A stretch of 64,000 bases of DNA from Dicyema japonicum (GCA_011109175.1 RDEW01000034.1:393556-457555), one strand, 5' to 3'; counted from the stretch's first letter, positions 1 through 11,830 are shown. Notes: generated by a model not told the origin, from the letters alone. Numbers and translations are program-made.

Positions 1-225
1 TGTTCGAATGAATTGTATATGATGGTTAGGGATTTTTTGCTTTGGCCAAAGGAATGGCCTGACACAGCTTTAAGTATGTTAATCTTTTGAGAGGCCTTTG
101 TACATTGTTCCTCCACATTTTTAGAGAAGGTAAGTAGTTGGTCATAAATAACTCCAAGTATTTTGTGATGTTTCGTAACGGTAAGTGGTTATCCATGAAT
201 AGAGATGTGTCAACGAGTCACCCAA
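1..225 (-). mobile_element. Jockey-like LINE fragment, end of RT domain
   Basis: Reading the minus strand, one frame gives LGVIYDQLLTF followed by a stretch ending SGHSFGQSKKSLTIIYN. This is the classic region just after the catalytic core of Jockey/CR1-type reverse transcriptases (LGVxFD, then a helix-rich part with SGxxWGxxxxxL). The fragment runs off the left edge of the window, and upstream of the LGV motif the frame decays. It is an old, incomplete copy. Confidence 0.6.
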
Positions 226-279
226 CAAAAAGTATAGTTAAATTAATAAAGTTAAAATTTGACTTATTTTAATTAATTT

Positions 280-545
280 AATACTTATTTATTTATAAAA
301 ATATTTTACAATATGGAGAACCTATTAATACATTAATATATTATTTGGCGTGCTATTGCCACTTTCTTGTGGTGCTTGTGTTTTGTGCTTATTACATTTA
401 TTATATTGTATAGTATTTTTTTGTTGTATTCTCCTACATTATATTGTGATTTATCAAATAGTGTTGAAGGCTGTTATCAAAATGTCTAATATATATTTTA
501 TATTTTGTTAACCAATAAAAATGAATTATTTTTCACTATCTGATT
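280..545 (+). repeat. Diverged copy of the fold-back element arm
   Basis: This stretch is a divergent copy of part of the arm found at 13375-13610 and, inverted, near 18870-19110. Shared landmarks are ACAATATGG.GAACCTATTAATACATTA, the TGGCGTG block, GTGTTGAAGG and AAAATGTCTAATATATAT. No second arm is visible nearby, so it is a solo or truncated relic. Confidence 0.6.
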
Positions 546-932
546 TGTTCTTGTTTATATACTCTTGCTATATTTCTCCTTCAAATTGTTTGTGTCCCAA
601 ATTGTTATTTCGTTACATCGTGATTTTCAATTTTTTCAATGAATATGATTATTATCCCATTTGTAACTTATTTCACAAGCAGACTTTGTAGTTTCATTAT
701 TTGTTTCGTCTAGCGACTCATCATACAAAATGACTTCAGTGTTTATTGTCTCATCAGCAAATATAATTTTCAAAATATATTTCACATTATAAAAAAAACA
801 AAACTAACTTTATCCTCAGGTATTTCTTGTGGCTTATTCCAGCAGTCATCATAGTATTGTTTGTAGATGATAAACACAATTGCATAACGGCAACACGATC
901 ACTGACTGTCCATACTTTATGCAAGCAGTTCA
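546..932. other. No gene recognised
   Basis: AT-rich sequence with no sustained reading frame, no repeat match that I can see elsewhere in the window and no RNA-like structure. Confidence 0.4.
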
Positions 933-1130
933 CTAGGTTCGAGTTAATTGCAAAACCAAGACCGTAGTGTCGATTTTCTGATGGGAGTAGAACGCGAAGA
1001 CCTCATAGACATGCTTGATTTTGTAACGGGACAGATCTTCAGATAATAGTTCCCTCATGATCAGAGATGAGAGGCCACGAACGTTGTATGTGGCGATGGA
1101 AAACAAGGATTTTGCATTTAGACATGATAA
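933..1130 (-). mobile_element. LINE fragment, start of endonuclease domain (RTE/CFDP2-like)
   Basis: The minus strand encodes IATYNVRGLSSLIMRELL followed by LSRYKIKHVYEV. This matches the start of the apurinic-type endonuclease domain of RTE-like LINEs often annotated as craniofacial development protein 2 (pattern I-TYNVR-L, then L...L-R-K-D-I-G-L-E). Only the first roughly 60 residues remain. The RT and 3' part of a related element lies at 62112-62892. Confidence 0.5.
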
Positions 1131-1319
1131 AGACATGAATTTTTCTAGAGAAGAAAAACAGAAGCACGTCACCACTGCAACCATATTTGTTTAATTCATA
1201 TTGATCTTTCTGTTTTAATTTGTGCTTAATAGGTCAGGACTTTTTGACGGGATTCCACATGCGTTGGGTGATATTTCTTTTACAAGCATTTTGATTTGTT
1301 ATTCCCATCTATTTCATTA

Positions 1320-1797
1320 TTATGCTTTGAGTTTCTCATTAATTTTTTTCGTGAGGTTGTTGATTTGCTTTCTTCCTCCGGACATAGGAAAGAGATTCTT
1401 TTTAAAAAGGTTAATTGCTTTGATGATAATTTTTATTTACAGATCCAAAATTTCGGCACATTATTTGAAAGTGCAGTTTGGAATAAAGGTGACAACTCCA
1501 TTTTATTTATTCCAAGATGAGCCTGGTCATGGATTGCTGTCGTTAAAACTTCCATCTCATTGTCCATACAAATGACAAGCTTCTGATTTCCATTTGGATC
1601 TGTAAGATACATTTTGTCTTTGATCATCTTGAAGTTTCTTGATTTTTGTAAAAGAAGAAATTTATTATGCTTGTTGGTAATTGGAAATGCTTGGTCTTTA
1701 ATATTGTGCTGTATTATTTGATATTCCTCTGAACAATTTATTTTAACATCTCTAGCAGACATCGTTAGATTTACGAATATTTTCGCGAAAATTCCAT
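1320..1797 (-). CDS. Integrase zinc-binding-like protein, three exons
   Basis: Three exons (1797-1775, 1751-1441, 1417-1320) separated by two 23-bp GT-AG introns (1774-1752 and 1440-1418) give an uninterrupted 143-aa protein starting MEFSRKYSDVKINC. The total of 432 nt is an exact multiple of three. The middle part reads NFKMIKDKMYLTD, then EVLTTAIHDQAHLGINKME. That is the layout of the N-terminal integrase region in retrotransposon-derived proteins such as KRBA2/GIN1: an extended strand, then H-x3-H with a following G-x-N-K. The expected C-x2-C of a full HHCC zinc site is missing; the protein instead ends in a lysine-rich tail. Because the introns match those of the host genes, I favour a host (possibly domesticated) gene over a recent transposon. 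Function is unknown; without splicing the frames look like unrelated short ORFs. Confidence 0.5.
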
Positions 1798-1799
1798 TA

Positions 1800-2745
1800 T
1801 ATTTTTGACCACGTCATACAACCCTATTTTGATGGAGCCGGCAATTAAATATTATGTCGCGTCCCACATGGGTTACCAACTTGTCATTCAAACTCTATTA
1901 ATTGGTTTCTAATCAAAGAATTTATTTTTTTTAAGATTATATTTTTTGACTCGACCTATTTTGATTATTTTCAATTCTCCTGAACGTGCCTTAATCTGTG
2001 ATAACAAAATTAAATAGACCTCTATTCGATTGTTTTTACAAAAATTGATTTTCGTATGTGATGAGGTTTAAGTAATCCATGGCGGCAGGGCTGTTATTAT
2101 TATTATTCATGCGGTTCATCTCCATGAAACTCACTGCAACAATTGGTGAAGGATACTATTTAACAGAAGATATGGAAATCTACAGGGTCGTGACGGTCAA
2201 TTCAAGAAGGAATAAAATGACATCAAGACCAATGACATCAACAGTCGTTTTCTAAGTAATTCTTGAATCAGGAATAGTCCCTAAGAGATATTAGTTGTTC
2301 AGAAAAAAACAGTATTCCATCCAATTAACACTCATTTTTTTGATTCCTTACTAATCTTTGTGAACATTTTATTCAAGTAGATTGTAAATCCTCCAATTTT
2401 TGTTTCGGCTTTATAAAATTTTCAGTTTTTATCTATTCCAATTGCTGCTATTCCGTGTTTATAGTAAATTCTCTTCATAAATGATCATTTTCGAATTAAA
2501 TTGTTTCACTTTAGTTACTTCATTAATCACAAAATTAAAATGAAATGGGTTATGGACGGATCCTGTAAGTTATCTATTCTCAATAACATGTGTTTGAATT
2601 TCGTTTTCTGTACGTATCAACGTCTCTGTCAGAAAAATTCTCTTAACCATAGAAGAGTCGAACTCCAATATAGTTTGTGCTGATTAAATAATAAGATCAT
2701 GTCTTAATAATGCCATGCGCCTTATTGGAAAATTTAAAAATCCAA
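1800..2745. other. No gene recognised
   Basis: AT-rich spacer with short ORFs only; none resembles a known family, and I could not extend any by splicing at short introns. Confidence 0.35.
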
Positions 2746-2749
2746 AATG

Positions 2750-3506
2750 TACCGTATTTGCAGGTGTATCAGTCGACCTTTTCGATCAAAAATCGACCTC
2801 GACTTATACACTGAGTCATGAAATTCAATTTCGTGTTCATCGCTTTAAATGTGATGGTAATTACTACACTTTTCACAAAAAATTTCTTGCAAAGATCAAT
2901 TAATTATAGAACGGGTGGATTAAACAGTCGTCTGATGATGTGTCGCTGTCTACTGTGGAACGCTTCTTTAAGGAATGCTGCATTTCCAACTATCTCGATG
3001 GACAGAAGACGATCTTATTTGGGAAGAGGAGGAAACTGAGGATAAAGAAGACTAAGAAGATGCCCTTCATGACGACAGACTAAACGAAAATGAATGGAAC
3101 AAGCTTTTTGGAAATATTGACGATGAAGACGGATTTTGAACTCTATGTATTATTATTATTATAAGTAACTACATAGAATCATATAAACTATAATTCTATT
3201 CGTGCCGCGTCTGAACAATCCTCTTAATTAGCCTTTCCCATCCCCTCCTGTCCGATGCCAAGTGCCGCAGACTACTAAGGTCTTCACCGTCCTTTAGTAG
3301 TCTGGTTACTGATCTCAGGTCACCATTAATGACAATGTATCACTTTATAATTCTAATTTATTGTTTCTTAACTAAAAAATAAATCACTTTCTAAGAGTGT
3401 TCATTGTTGTTTGTATCTCTCGGCGCGTAATATCAGAGGGTTACAAAGTAAATAGTATAGGGGCGACTTATACAACGAGTCGACTTATATACCGGCAAAT
3501 ACGGTA
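2750..3506 (+). mobile_element. Pogo/Tigger-like DNA element, internally deleted
   Basis: The ends are inverted repeats: TACCGTATTTGCAGGTGTAT at the left and, reverse-complemented, TACCGTATTTGCCGGTATAT at the right. TA at both tips fits the Tc1/mariner superfamily target. Inside, around 2920-3070, the plus strand reads DDVSLSTVERFFKECCISNY and LDGQ, followed by acidic residues. This resembles the C-terminal part of pogo/Tigger/jerky transposases (SF-x-CGI-N-LDG). The catalytic DDE domain is gone and a LINE B scrap is inserted at about 3145-3320, so this copy is non-autonomous. Confidence 0.6.
3145..3320 (-). mobile_element. LINE family B 3' fragment inserted in the pogo-like element
   Basis: On the minus strand the sequence encodes KDGEDLSSLRHLASDRRGW and ends in a TAA-type microsatellite (seen on plus as TATTATTATTAT at about 3150). 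The C-terminal DLxxLRxLAxDRxxW motif and the tail are the signature of LINE family B in this window (compare 36958-37569 and 9470-10020). Confidence 0.55.
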
Positions 3507-3844
3507 ATAAAGATTTCCCGACAATTATGTAATATACAAAAGTTCAAACAAATCATAAACGGACTCAACACTTTTCAACATTGGGAAATCACATTATCAA
3601 AAAAACAAACGAAAAAGTTTAGTGATTGATCTATTTCCAGCCACACAAAATCTGCGTGGAATTGAAGCAGATTGAATTCATTTTTGCCGATGAATAGCGG
3701 ATCATTTTTACAACTAATGGATCAAAGTTTTCAAGTCTGTGAAGTTTCGGAAAGAATCTTTATTTGCATAACAAATTATTATTAAAAGCACTTTTACAGT
3801 ACCAAAGAACGTTATATCAACTAAGGTCCCGTTTGTGCCACACG

Positions 3845-4075
3845 TTTCAAAATCTGCTTCAATAGGCGTCTCCATCGCCCTCTGCTTTGGAATCTGTCCT
3901 TAGATCTTCTAGGTCTTCTGCAGAATTAAGTTTTCTTCCAATTCTATTAAGATCCTTGTTCAGAGCCACGGGTAGAGTGACTCTGGGTCTTCCTCTGAAC
4001 GATGGATTGTTCTCATTGTTAAAGTAATTGTCTATTATTATATTTGCAGGTGCGTTTATGTCCATTCTACAAAGA
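3845..4075 (-). mobile_element. LINE family B C-terminal fragment
   Basis: The minus-strand frame reads MDINAPANIIIDNYF, then SFRGRPRVTLPVALNKDLNR, then EDLEDLRTDSK. The better copy at 37058-37360 has MNPDAPANKAMEDYF, FRGRPRSTLPTALNKDLNR and DDLDELRSLAFDRGK in the same order. Upstream sequence does not continue the element, so this is a short 3' fragment of a diverged subfamily. Confidence 0.7.
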
Positions 4076-4869
4076 AATCAATTTAAAAGATGTACACTTA
4101 TCATTCATGGAAAAATCGAGGACTAGATAATTTTAAACTATGTCAAACATGCGAAGTTGAGTACTAAGCACCTAATCATCATTGTGGGGAATCTCAAAGT
4201 CTTTTTCTGTAATTAAAAAAATATTGAAGATCAAATTACAGAATATATATTTAGCGATCCGGGATAAAAGATGATGAATTACTTGAAAATTTTAAAATCA
4301 AGAAAAAAATCAATTCGAAAAATACTAGACTTGTCATGATTTTTATGTTACTTAATACATTAAAAAAACATTTTAGACAATTAAACTAAGTAGATATGGG
4401 TGCATTTAAAATAGTTGAATCAATAATCCGGTACTTTATGAAAGTCTCCAAAATGGCGAATTTGAAGAGTCTTTTTAGCACGACATGGTTGTTGAAGGGA
4501 TTTTCCTACCTTTCCCCATCCCAAATCCACTGGTGAAGAAAAACTGTTCAACTATAGACTGAAGTGATGTCCGAGACAGTAGGAAGAAAGTGAACCTACT
4601 TCTCCACCTCTCTTCTGAAGCGGAAGCCTGTAATGGACTATATATCAAGTATCTAATCATGAATGATATTTATGAAAATGTAAATTGATCAATTGTCAAT
4701 GGGTTAATTAGCAGTCTCAGATGAATCTGAACTGGTCTCTCAAATGTGTTATTTTTCCAAGACCATCTTATTAATGCTCATGCAAATATAAGACACTTCT
4801 CTAATATGAATGGGATCCGCTGTAAGAGACAATATGTTTGTAATTCTACAGATAAAGCTTTCGACAGAA

Positions 4870-5230
4870 CATAGGCACTTATTTACCAACAAGATCCTCG
4901 ACACGAAGATCCCTCATCGGATAAAGTCGTAGCTGTTCACGTTCCTGTCTGGCCGTCTTGGACGTTTCATCATCATGTCAACTAACTCACGTTACAGATA
5001 CCTACGTAATGGAGTTCCTCAAGGCTCAGTTCTCACCCCAACTGTCAAGCTTGCGGACTAACGAGAATACATTACTACTTTCGTATGCTGATGATGGTTG
5101 CATCACGTCACCATAATATCATCATTGCATCTAAATTCATTTAAGAACCCTTAATATGAGTTCCTTTTGGATGGAGCCTAATCTTTTGAATCCTATTTTG
5201 CCAACTCATTTATAACCGTAATACAAATGA
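4870..5230 (+). mobile_element. Jockey-like RT fragment (palm region)
   Basis: Frames on the plus strand give NKILDTKIPHRIKS, then SGRLGRFI, RYRYLRNGVPQGSVLTPT and a degraded SYADD-like stretch (TTTCGTATGCTGATGATGG near 5083). NGVPQGSVLSP is RT motif B. Several frameshifts and a shortened gap between motifs B and C mark it as dead. It resembles family D (52574-55401). Confidence 0.55.
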
Positions 5231-5629
5231 CCGCCGTCGGTTTAACCTTGAAGCTATGCACTTAATAAAACTACTTTTCTTATTACACGAATGAGTGTCA
5301 AAGAATGCATCCGAAGATTTGGATTTAATAAGTTTCTTGTTCGTCTTCCACCGAATGTCAATGTCAGCGAATCTTCTTTTTTTCACTAAGTAGGTTTCAA
5401 CGCCTACCCGTACAAAACCGGGCATTCAAAGTTGCTAATCTGTCCTTTCATGTACACTTGATGACCATGGGACATATCATTTTATCTCGTGTCTTGGTCC
5501 ACTTTCTCCTACAGGATCAATTTTTTGGATCTCAAGGAACGTCTGACATTGGTAGTCACACTCTTATCAGCCACCGGTTTTTTAGGACTTGGAGGCACCG
5601 GGGGTGAATAAATAAATAATAAATATAAA

Positions 5630-6480
5630 CTTGGAGGCACTGGGGGTGAATAATAAAAGTTTCCTGTTGCGGTGTTTAAAAAACCGAAGGCTTGAATTCT
5701 GTTTAGAAGGTACTGCTGTCTGCATTGCTTGTTCCATTAACAACGCCCTCGTACCATCTGGAGATCGACAGTGGATGATACTTTTTTATTTGCCTTATAT
5801 GTTCTTGGGGGATGGAAAGAACCAGATCGGTCTTACAAATCATCTCGTCCATCATCAAAGCTCGAACTGCTGCTATCTATGACAGCGTTGTAATTTCGGA
5901 TTTACTTTGTTCTCAGTATAAAAAACATTGGTCCTCGCCCGGCACTGAACTCAGGTCTCAGGGAACGGATTGGCTTAAAACTCTTGGAGTGTGACACGAG
6001 GGCTGCCCTTCGACTTTATCCTGCTACTGTTGCCGCCCCCACCTTGGATATTCTCCATCGTTGAGAGTGATACGCCGGGTACACAGAAGATCTCTGGCTT
6101 ATTTTGCCACCACCAGAAACTAAATTTCGTCTAACGGAGGCTAAGTCATTTGTTCTATTTATATTTTCAGCTTTAGCATCGGTGGAATTTGTGGAATCCG
6201 TCCCTGTCACATCAAAGATCTTACTTCGAGTGCTACGTCCGAAGCCGCACAAAACTTGTTATACGCAATCCATCATCTTGTTTTGAGTTATGCCAGAAAT
6301 AGTTAGTTTGACGTGAACCTTCACGTGTTAAACAAGCCTGATGGAGGTATTCGTCTAATCGCTGTCGGAAATTGCCGCATGACCTATGTCCATCTGATTG
6401 GGTCACAGTTGTCACCCGTCCAGATCAGTGTGACGAATGTTCGTAAGACAGCTGTCCGTGAAGTCAGATGCTTTTTCAGT
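5630..6480 (+). mobile_element. Degraded LINE family A, N-terminal RT region
   Basis: Near 6335 the plus strand encodes NKPDGGIRLIAVGNCRMT, matching the conserved K-DGGIRPIAVG-T-RRL block that opens the RT of family A elements. Upstream sequence carries pieces compatible with the N-terminal RT linker in different frames. Many stops and shifts are present. The assignment rests mainly on the DGGIR-IAVG motif. Confidence 0.4.
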
Positions 6481-6499
6481 TTTAATGACACCACCTAGG

Positions 6500-7239
6500 G
6501 AACGGTTCCTGTCAAAATGGACATCTCAAACGAGTTAACAACATTAGATGAGACTATATTTTGAATGCATACGCACGCCCTGCTGGAATCTAGTACTTAT
6601 GGCATACGAACAGAAAGTCTCTTGTGTTCGGGGCCTCTTTTCTTCGCTTTGGAGATCGAAAAAGTCGCACACAATATGACTTAAAGATGACCATGGATAT
6701 AGGATTTTGTTCATCTCCCGAAGACTGATCTTGGTTAATGCCCATGTTGAGTTTTTCTCCTAAGTAATTGTATCCACACCCCTTATGCTTATAGGAATTC
6801 AAAGATATTCTGAAGGAGCAAAATTTATTTTATTCTTTTAATTTCTGATTAGCTAGTACTTTCACCCCGCTTCTACAGATACCAACACCTGTAGCCGCAT
6901 GACATCAACGTTAGTGGTGGCTACTTGATTAAAGATTTTTGTTGTTTGTTTCTTCAGTTTCTTCTCTTCTTTTTTAATAGAATTGCTTCATGTGATCTAC
7001 CTGTCTCAGGTGGCACCCAGTGTCCGGGGGCAAGAAATAGAATTTCCTCCACTACACTGAAGAGTCTCTCACTACTGAAAGGAATCTCACGACTGAAGGG
7101 ACGTCTTCCACCTGTTATGGATCGAACTGTCTCATAATAAACCATGTGGATAAGTTTATAAATAGGGCGATTTTTTGTTATGAAATTAAAAATTCATATT
7201 ATTTAGGCAACTAGAAACATAATTGTTATATTTCCACTT
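6500..7239. other. No gene recognised
   Basis: Short overlapping ORFs on both strands, none with recognisable domains. Confidence 0.3.
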
Positions 7240-7505
7240 AAAGCGATTTTTCGGATCAATCTTGTCCATCCTCCCCTGTTGCACGCCAAACTTCTCATAT
7301 CATCCAGATCCTCCCCACTTACGAGCCTCTGATTGATTGCCTTGAGATCCTCATCCAGCTTCCCCAGTAGCGTAGTACGCAGACACCCCCGATATTTTTT
7401 CCAGTTGCAGCGAAATATTCATCCATTGCCAAATTTGCAGGTGATGTGGGTCCATCCGTAAGACGTGTCCAAACAGTCTCCATCGGGCCACCACCATATT
7501 CTAAG
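7240..7505 (-). mobile_element. Diverged LINE family B 3' fragment
   Basis: The plus-strand sequence (for example TTGCAGGTGATGTGGGTCC and ACGTGTCCAAACAGTCTCCA) is the reverse complement of the family B region encoding RWRLFGHVLRMDP-PANLAMDEYF. Order and spacing match the copies at 37058-37360 and 39552-39752, but the frame is broken in several places. Confidence 0.5.
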
Positions 7506-7769
7506 TCACATGTTCTTTAAAATTATTTAAAACTTCTAAAATTGTGGTTGTTAGATAAAAATACAATAAAAATTGAAAAATATAAAGTCAAATTTATTGA
7601 ACCAAAAACACCGTCATGTCCAGAATGAAAAAATTCAGGTGATCCCGTACTCTCTCAGCAGTCTTTGCGTTCTCGGACTTGAAGGAAGTGCCGTCCAGGA
7701 AGAACTCCTTTGAATGGTTGTTGACTGATGGTTCCTTATGGATATAATTTAGGATCATATCTGGCGCCA

Positions 7770-7930
7770 CAATAAATGGTGGACCACATGACGCACGATA
7801 ACAATTGAAGCTCCCATGATCTTCCCAAAAGGGAAGAGAAGGAACAGAAGAATCAAACAAATAGTCTTCAATTCATGTAGCCACGTAGCACTACACTAAC
7901 TTTGGCGCCACGTGGCAAAAAATCAAAAAA
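7770..7930 (+). repeat. Dispersed short repeat, copy 1
   Basis: This contains GGTGGACCACATGACGC, a purine-rich AGGGAAGAGAAGGAACAGA block, CTTCAATTCATGTAGCCAC and GGCGCCACGTGGCAAAA. The same ordered blocks occur at 11730-11830, 26470-26590 and 38560-38650. No coding potential. It may be a SINE or a MITE; no clear internal promoter or terminal repeats were found. Confidence 0.5.
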
Positions 7931-8249
7931 AATTTTGTAATGTAAAGTTTTGTTAATATTTAATTTTAAGATCAATAAAGTCAAAATTTTTATTTTTAAT
8001 CCTTAGAATTTCTAAATAAATTATTTGTTTTTTGTTATGGCTCATGCAAGCAGACAGTTCATCCATCACCAGTCTCCTTTCTGAAGAGGAGACGCTGAGA
8101 AATAGCCAGGGACTCTTTTGCTTCTGTAAAATGTTACGAAACCCATCCAGAGAAAGGGTGGCTCACCAGAAGAATTCTGATATAACCAAATATATCCGAA
8201 TAGAATTCCTCTGCAGACAAAATAGAAGGCATTTCCTGACAGCAATTAG
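7931..8249. other. Spacer and unassigned LINE-adjacent sequence
   Basis: Starts AT-rich; then a short frame from 8032 carries SLLSEEETLRNSQG, which could be the worn C-terminal part of the LINE whose 3' end follows. No host gene seen. Confidence 0.3.
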
Positions 8250-8372
8250 GTCGTCGGCGAAACATTAAGGTAATTTTGGAAGATATTGGAGACTGGGATT
8301 ACCCAATTAGTAGTTTTAACTTTTCTTTCTTGTTGGTCTTGAGGTTTAAATAAATAAAAAAATAAATGGTTA
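8250..8372 (+). mobile_element. LINE family C-like 3' end
   Basis: GGAGACTGGGATTACCCAAT followed by TTAGTAGTTTT and a TAAATAAATAAAAAAATAAA tail matches the ends at 20600-20690 and 34735-34850, where GGGATCACGTxATAxTTAGTTTTG precedes a TAAA-rich tail. Only the 3' untranslated end is preserved. Confidence 0.45.
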
Positions 8373-9239
8373 CTTACTTTAATACCGTCTTCGAACAAGA
8401 AGGTCACTGAAAAGGTTAAGACTTATCAGAAAATATCCTGACAAATTAACTCACAAAGGGGATATGATGTGACCCTTATTTGGCACACTTGCAACTGCAA
8501 AAACAGTTATTGAATCATTCGTCTAAAAGAATCTCAAACTAGAAGGTTTATCATTAGTATTCCACGTGTGCCACTGTTAAAATATCTGAATTTCTCACCC
8601 CATCTACCGACAAGGCTTTGTCAAAACGGTCACTAAGGCTTTGTCTAATCTAATTTCCCTGCATAAGTTGAACAGCTTACAAGACTTGTTGAGGATATTC
8701 GACATCATCTTCCATTCCCATACTTTAAGAAGTAAGTCATGTTCACTGTTCCGAAATAATTATCCCAATCTTCTTGTTATTTTATATTTTTTGTGTCCCG
8801 GAAGACAATCCAGTGATGAAGAACTGATTACGACTTCACTGGTATACACAGAAGCATCGTAGATGCGTTGAACCTGCCACCGTATGGACAGCACGAGATT
8901 CGAACTGGGGACTTCCTTGTATTTGGTCCGGAACTTAATAGAAAACCGGATTTTTAAACTGAAAACACTGTGAACTACATTATTTTGTATTTTAGGATTT
9001 TGGTTAGTTTTTAATATTAAAAAAATTCTTCAAAGTTAAAGACTTAGAAATTGGACGCCTACAACAGATTCATGTACGGTTTATTAATACTAAGTTTGTT
9101 ATTTCAGTAACCTTGGCTTCATTAACTTGTAGGAGACCAGCGGCTATTAATCAGGACGCAGCAAATGCCGGTCTTCCATAGATTGGTCAACTAAAAAAGC
9201 TAAATGTCAAACTTTAAATAAATATTTATGATAGTTATA
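8373..9239. other. No gene recognised; a small hairpin and a tRNA T-arm-like motif
   Basis: At 8808-8842 CCAGTGATGAAG and CTTCACTGG form a short hairpin. At 8892-8908 the minus strand reads CCCCAGTTCGAATCTCGTGC, which resembles a tRNA T-arm/B-box; similar GTTCGAATCTCGT motifs occur at about 16832 and 29626. No complete tRNA could be folded. Confidence 0.3.
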
Positions 9240-9400
9240 TTTGATTTTTGGCCCACAAGCTGACGATCTAGTCCGTTGGGTCGGCTCAATGATCCAAAGG
9301 GTCACCAAGGATCTACGTGAGATTGGATGGCTTCGCGATAATATTGTCAGAGGAAACGCTATGGCCATTCAAACTCCCTAAATAAAGTTCTCTTTTAACA
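9240..9400 (+). mobile_element. LINE family A 3' end fragment
   Basis: The plus strand encodes RVTKDLREIGWLRDNIVRGN followed by AMAIQTP and a stop. Family A ends with a similar RETxWLFQxISLAVxRGNSxSI motif (see 52300-52400). The fragment is short and its upstream part is lost. Confidence 0.45.
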
Positions 9401-9469
9401 TTCTTTAATTATTTATAATTAAATAAAATAAATAAATTATATTTTGCGACAATTTTTCAACATGAATAA

Positions 9470-10020
9470 AAAGGGACGACACCACCTCAATCAACTTTGG
9501 TCCCTTTTTGGGGACTACGAAGACATTGCCAAAAGGAAATTGTCATTTTCTGTGACCATGAGAAAACTTTTGAAAGATTAGATCCAAAGGCGTCTTGCAT
9601 GCATATTACTTTGATTCAGAATGTATGAGGCTTTCATGAAACCGATCTTTGCGTACAACTCTGAAACATGAGGAATCTTGAAAATCGACGGACAAAGGCT
9701 CGACTATTTTAATAAAAAGCAACTTAGGTTTTTCTTATGACTAAAGTAAGGAGCAAAACGTTGTAAAAAGATGCTACCCTAGATTCCTGAGCACCATGAT
9801 CATGAAGACGCAATAGAAACTATTTGATCACCTCATAAGAATGGTTCGAGATACGCCAGCGAACATCATCATGGAAGAATTCTTTGAAACATCTCGGAAA
9901 AAGTTCAGAGGCTGTGCGCGAATAACGCTTCCGTAGACCTTAATGGAGGTTGAAGACCAGTAATGAAGCACGGTGAAGACCTAAGTAGTCTGAGGAGTCT
10001 GGCATCTATAATATTTTCGA
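9470..10020 (+). mobile_element. LINE family B fragment, sense orientation
   Basis: Pieces in order on the plus strand are YEAFMKPIFAYNSET, then DGQRLDYFNKKQLR, then TPANIIMEEFFE, then KHGEDLSSLRSLAS. These correspond to NAFVKPILLYNAGTW, KLDSFHRRQLR, APANKAMEDYF and the final DLDELRSLA of the copy at 36958-37569. Numerous frameshifts and stops show an old copy. Confidence 0.6.
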
Positions 10021-11729
10021 CATTAAACAACATTAAAAACCTTGTTAATTTAATATTTTTCGTTGTGTGTTTTGAAATTTTTACGTTGGGGTTTCTTTCT
10101 GTTACCCATTCTTTTGTGGAAGGAATTCACTTCACTACTAACCACTTTTAACAAAATACAGGATACTCGGAGTTCGAATTGTCCAATTGAGGGAAGTAAG
10201 GGACCGTCTGAGTATCTCGTTTTTTTCTTCCCCTCTTTGAAACCTCTTTCGTCGTTAATGGAGGTTTCAGTAAAATCTACGATACTGGCTGCATACACGA
10301 CTGGACATTTTCTTCCATTGGGACGGTCTGTAGACAACTGAAATCTCAAATGGATAAAATCGAAGTTCTACAAATCATCCTATTCGGAACGTTCGTCAAG
10401 AGTAAATGTCCTAACCTTCCGAATCAATAGAAACGATAGAGTTCTAGTCGTCTATTTCCAGTTTTATTCTGAACTCGATAAAGACTGTAGCAGATTCCAT
10501 AAAAGTTAATTCTAATTAAAAAAAAAACAAAGATATTTTTGGGATCCAGCCAACTGAATGAGTCACGATTGAGAGTCGAATTCTTGTACTCGAGGTATTC
10601 TTCAAATTGATTATGATAAATTCATCAAGCAGGATTGACGAAACGAGTCATCACTGGTTTTTCAAAATAGCTTATAAGTCGTTGTTTAAGGAATATGCTC
10701 TCTGCCCACTGATTTACGGAAGTGAGGACGAAACCGCTGAGTAATCAGTAAAAGTCCTCGTTTGAGAGCTAAGAATGTCACCACAGTTGGAAATAACGCA
10801 AATGAAGAATTGATTGCTCAGTTTTATAATAAATTACTGATGTTTCTCATTATTAATCACATCGAATGTGTCGAATTATTCGAGTTTTTTTTATCGACGA
10901 ATTTCTTGGTATTAAAATTGATGTATAAAAAAGCACGAAAACATAATTTAAATACTTGCCTACACACAATCCAAAGAAATGCTTATCCAGTCTTCTAGTT
11001 AGAAAAAGCAAATCGTCGACCATTGTTGGCTGGGAATATAATTCTGAAGTTTAAAATGAAGTTAATGTTAGAAAATTAAAGCCAAAATAATTTCGTTTAA
11101 TTATTAAGTTCTTCTATTCTTTTTCAGACAAAAGATGAATTTTTCCACACATTTGGGGCCAATTTAAGCCAAAAAATCCAAACTTGTAGTAATAAATCAG
11201 ATAACCAGTATTATGATCTGATTTGTCTAAAAGGGAAGGCTTGTCTATCAAATCCTCGTTGATTTCAGTAACGATTCTCTCACTGGGGAGTAAACACTAC
11301 TAGCCTCCTTTGTACTTTCCACGGTTATACATGTCTCTATTGAGCTTATTTTAGTATTAACTACTTTCTCAGACAGAGTTTCCAACCTCCAGGCTATTCG
11401 ACGTAGACAATCTCGCCCAAACTTTTTAAATATCAAATATTTAATGTCGTATGTCATAGCGTCTGGGCTGTTGATACTGTCCAGGTTGATAAGAAAAATT
11501 TATCACTTGAAAACATTAACAGCCACTTATCACTTTAAAACACTGCTTCGAAAGATCGGTCCTTTTTTCCCTTAAAAAACAAAAAAAATTATTTTCAGTC
11601 AATAAAGCGATTAAGAGTGAAAATTCAGGGAGCTCCAGGTCTCGTCACCAGGAACCGAAATTGTTTCTCGGTGGAATGAATAGATTGATTCTCTTGAATA
11701 TCGGCCATGCAATAGGCGCATCCTGGGTA
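10021..11729. other. No gene recognised
   Basis: Mixed-composition sequence with overlapping ORFs on both strands at 10050-10350 and short ORFs elsewhere. I found no family match and no consistent short-intron gene model. Confidence 0.3.
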
Positions 11730-11830
11730 AGATGGATCCAATGACGCCACTAAAAGGAAGGAAGAAAAATCTTCAATCAATTAGCCACAGTTTCAACGTA
11801 TGGCGCCACGCGACTGAAGTTATCATATCT
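11730..11830 (+). repeat. Dispersed short repeat, copy 2
   Basis: Shares with 7770-7930 the blocks GGATCCAATGACGCCACT, AGGAAGGAAGAAAAATCTTC, AATCAATTAGCCAC and GGCGCCACGCG, in the same order but with the purine block shortened. Confidence 0.45.

Noticed and set aside
8892-8908. tRNA gene on the minus strand near 8900 (and near 16832 and 29626)
   Set aside because: Only the T-arm/B-box-like GTTCGAATCTCGT is present; no acceptor stem, D-arm or anticodon arm could be paired.
10050-10349. Overlapping 92- and 99-codon ORFs on both strands
   Set aside because: Neither shows a domain or signal of selection, and they mutually shadow each other.
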